64,000 nt of DNA from Salinicoccus cyprini (GTDB lineage Bacteria; Bacillota; Bacilli; Staphylococcales; Salinicoccaceae): positions 1-64,000 of the forward strand of contig NZ_VMSJ01000005.1 of NCBI RefSeq assembly GCF_007713705.1, given 5' to 3'. The position numbers were made by a program, and so were the translations under genes. Below are positions 62,817 through 64,000 of the stretch, piece after piece. The number at the start of each line of letters is the position of its first letter. The first letter of the stretch is position 1. Under the pieces are notes generated by a model. That model was not told where the DNA came from. It worked only from the letters and a program-made list of their open reading frames with translations, and searched no databases.

Positions 62817-64000
62817 TTATGCGAAGAAACCGACAACCGCTGCTGTCAGAACGCTGACAAGGGAAGCACCGTAGACAAGCTTCAGACCGAAGCGCGCAAC
62901 TTTATCGCCGCTTTCATTATGCAGACCTTTGACGGAGCCCGCAATGATACCGATACTTGAGAAGTTCGCAAATGATACCAGGAATACGGAAACCATCGCC
63001 TGGGACTTGCGGCTGAACTCTTCTGCAATGGCAGTGTAGTCGAGCATCGCAACGAATTCATTCGTAATCAGCTTGGTTGCCATCAGGGCACCCGCCTGCT
63101 GGGCTTCAGACCACGGAATACCAATGAGGAATGCGATTGGCATGAAGATGTAGCCGAGAACGTCCTGGAAGGTGATGCTCATGCCAGGGATGAGCAGGAA
63201 TGCTTCATTCAGAATGGCAATGAGCGCAATGTAACCGATCAGCATTGCTGCAACAGTCAGTGCAACACGCGCACCATCCATGATGTAGTCACCCAGAACC
63301 TGGAAGAATGACTTCCCTGCGTCTGGATTATCATCCACGTCTGCAGCGTCTTCAGTCTCCGTCACATCATATGGATTGATGATATGTACAATGACATATG
63401 TACCGAACAGGTTGAGTACAATTGCTGTAACCACGTACTGTGGTTCAAGCATCGTCATATATGCGCCGACGATGGACAGTGAAACCGAACTCATCGCCTG
63501 TGCAGACAATGTATAGAGACGGTGCTTAGGCAGATGCGGCAGCTGGTTCTTGAGTGAAATGAATACTTCGGACTGGCCAAGAATCATGGAAGCGGCACCG
63601 TTATAGGATTCAAGATATCCCATGCCTGTGATCTTGGTCAACAGGAAGCCAAGTCCGCGGATGATGAATGGCAAAATCTTTGTGAACTGCAGGATGCCGA
63701 TCAGAGCGGAAATAACGATGATCGGCAGCAATACGTTAAAGAAGAATACGTCGGCTGCAGAACCGTCGCCAAGTGTTGTCAGGTCACCCATGACGAATGC
63801 GACACCTTCAGCTGCAAATCCGAGCAATGCGTTGAAGCCGGTTGCAAGTGCGCCAATCAGTGCTTCACCGGCACCAGTGGAAAGTAGAAGGAAGGCAAGT
63901 AGCAACTGGATGGCGAGCAGGATCAGTATGTTCTTCCATTTGCTGAAAGCACGCTTGCGGTCACTGCTGACGATCCACGCCAGGAAGAATGTAAACGCAA
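62817..64000 (-). CDS. nupC: Concentrative nucleoside transporter, NupC family (partial, 5' end beyond window)
   Basis: A CNT-family nucleoside:cation symporter. The reading frame runs open to the end of the window (SSDRKRAFSKWKNIL is in frame above the first internal TTG), so the start is missing. Conserved elements are ESYNGAASMILGQSEVFISL (Gate/nucleoside site), TLSAQAMSSVSLSIVGAYM, TKLITNEFVAMLDY and a C-terminal VSFANFSSIGIIAGSVKGL. A long polar loop lies between NPYDVTE and GKSFFQVLG. In Staphylococcus nupC follows pdxT closely; here 22 kb separate them. Confidence 0.93.
   Translation of the reverse strand, partial: AFTFFLAWIVSSDRKRAFSKWKNILILLAIQLLLAFLLLSTGAGEALIGALATGFNALLGFAAEGVAFVMGDLTTLGDGSAADVFFFNVLLPIIVISALIGILQFTKILPFIIRGLGFLLTKITGMGYLESYNGAASMILGQSEVFISLKNQLPHLPKHRLYTLSAQAMSSVSLSIVGAYMTMLEPQYVVTAIVLNLFGTYVIVHIINPYDVTETEDAADVDDNPDAGKSFFQVLGDYIMDGARVALTVAAMLIGYIALIAILNEAFLLIPGMSITFQDVLGYIFMPIAFLIGIPWSEAQQAGALMATKLITNEFVAMLDYTAIAEEFSRKSQAMVSVFLVSFANFSSIGIIAGSVKGLHNESGDKVARFGLKLVYGASLVSVLTAAVVGFFA

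Overview
The window is a low-to-mid GC Firmicutes chromosome segment. Its first two thirds follow the rrn - tmk - yaaQ - holB - yaaT - yabA ... metG ... glmU - prs - ctc - pth - mfd ... divIC - tilS - hpt - ftsH - hslO - cysK - folP/B/K - lysS - pdxST order known from Bacillus and, most closely, Staphylococcus (cysK and pdxR-pdxST in these positions, nupC next). The acidic proteins, and abrB, spoVG and veg in an otherwise staphylococcal layout, suggest a Staphylococcaceae relative of the Salinicoccus/Jeotgalicoccus kind. That placement is inference from gene order, not from a search. No insertion sequence, prophage or CRISPR array is visible.

Layout: 1-310 is the tail of an rRNA operon (23S end, 5S, terminator). 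376-6485 is a replication, RNA-modification and signalling cluster, followed by abrB on the minus strand. 7083-11699 holds metG, tatD, rnmV, ksgA and veg. 11782-15167 is an accessory patch: a flavin reductase, then a LytTR regulator beside an ABC exporter. 15245-36815 is the long conserved block (ispE, purR, ridA, spoVG, glmU, prs, ctc, pth, mfd, mazG, rqcP, divIC, yabR, tilS, hpt, ftsH, hslO, cysK, folate genes, lysS). 36951-37779 is an eight-tRNA array. 37829-40738 is the vitamin B6 locus (divergent pdxR and pdxST).

40784-62738 is an accessory block of about 22 kb lying between pdxT and nupC, two genes that I recall as neighbours in Staphylococcus. It holds a short-chain dehydrogenase, two PadR/membrane-protein modules, a sulfonate/nitrate-type ABC importer, a membrane-anchored MutS-like ATPase, a PepSY protein with a frameshift in an A8 tract plus a lipoprotein, a complete nine-gene histidine operon divergent from a YerC/TrpR-type regulator, a phosphoesterase, and a metal module made of a free HMA protein, a P1B-type ATPase and a Crp/Fnr (FLP-like) regulator. 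The window ends inside a NupC nucleoside transporter.

The strongest observations are regulatory. The HMA/ATPase intergenic region carries two FNR-like boxes, each centred exactly at -41.5 from a predicted start in opposite directions. The his/yerC divergent region carries two CTTTA-N6-TAAAG palindromes. The first padR promoter is covered by AAGATAGTT repeats. The LytTR regulator appears to be a fusion of a dead ABC ATPase, related to its neighbour, with a LytTR DNA-binding domain; two 8-bp repeats with a 21-bp period lie between it and the transporter.
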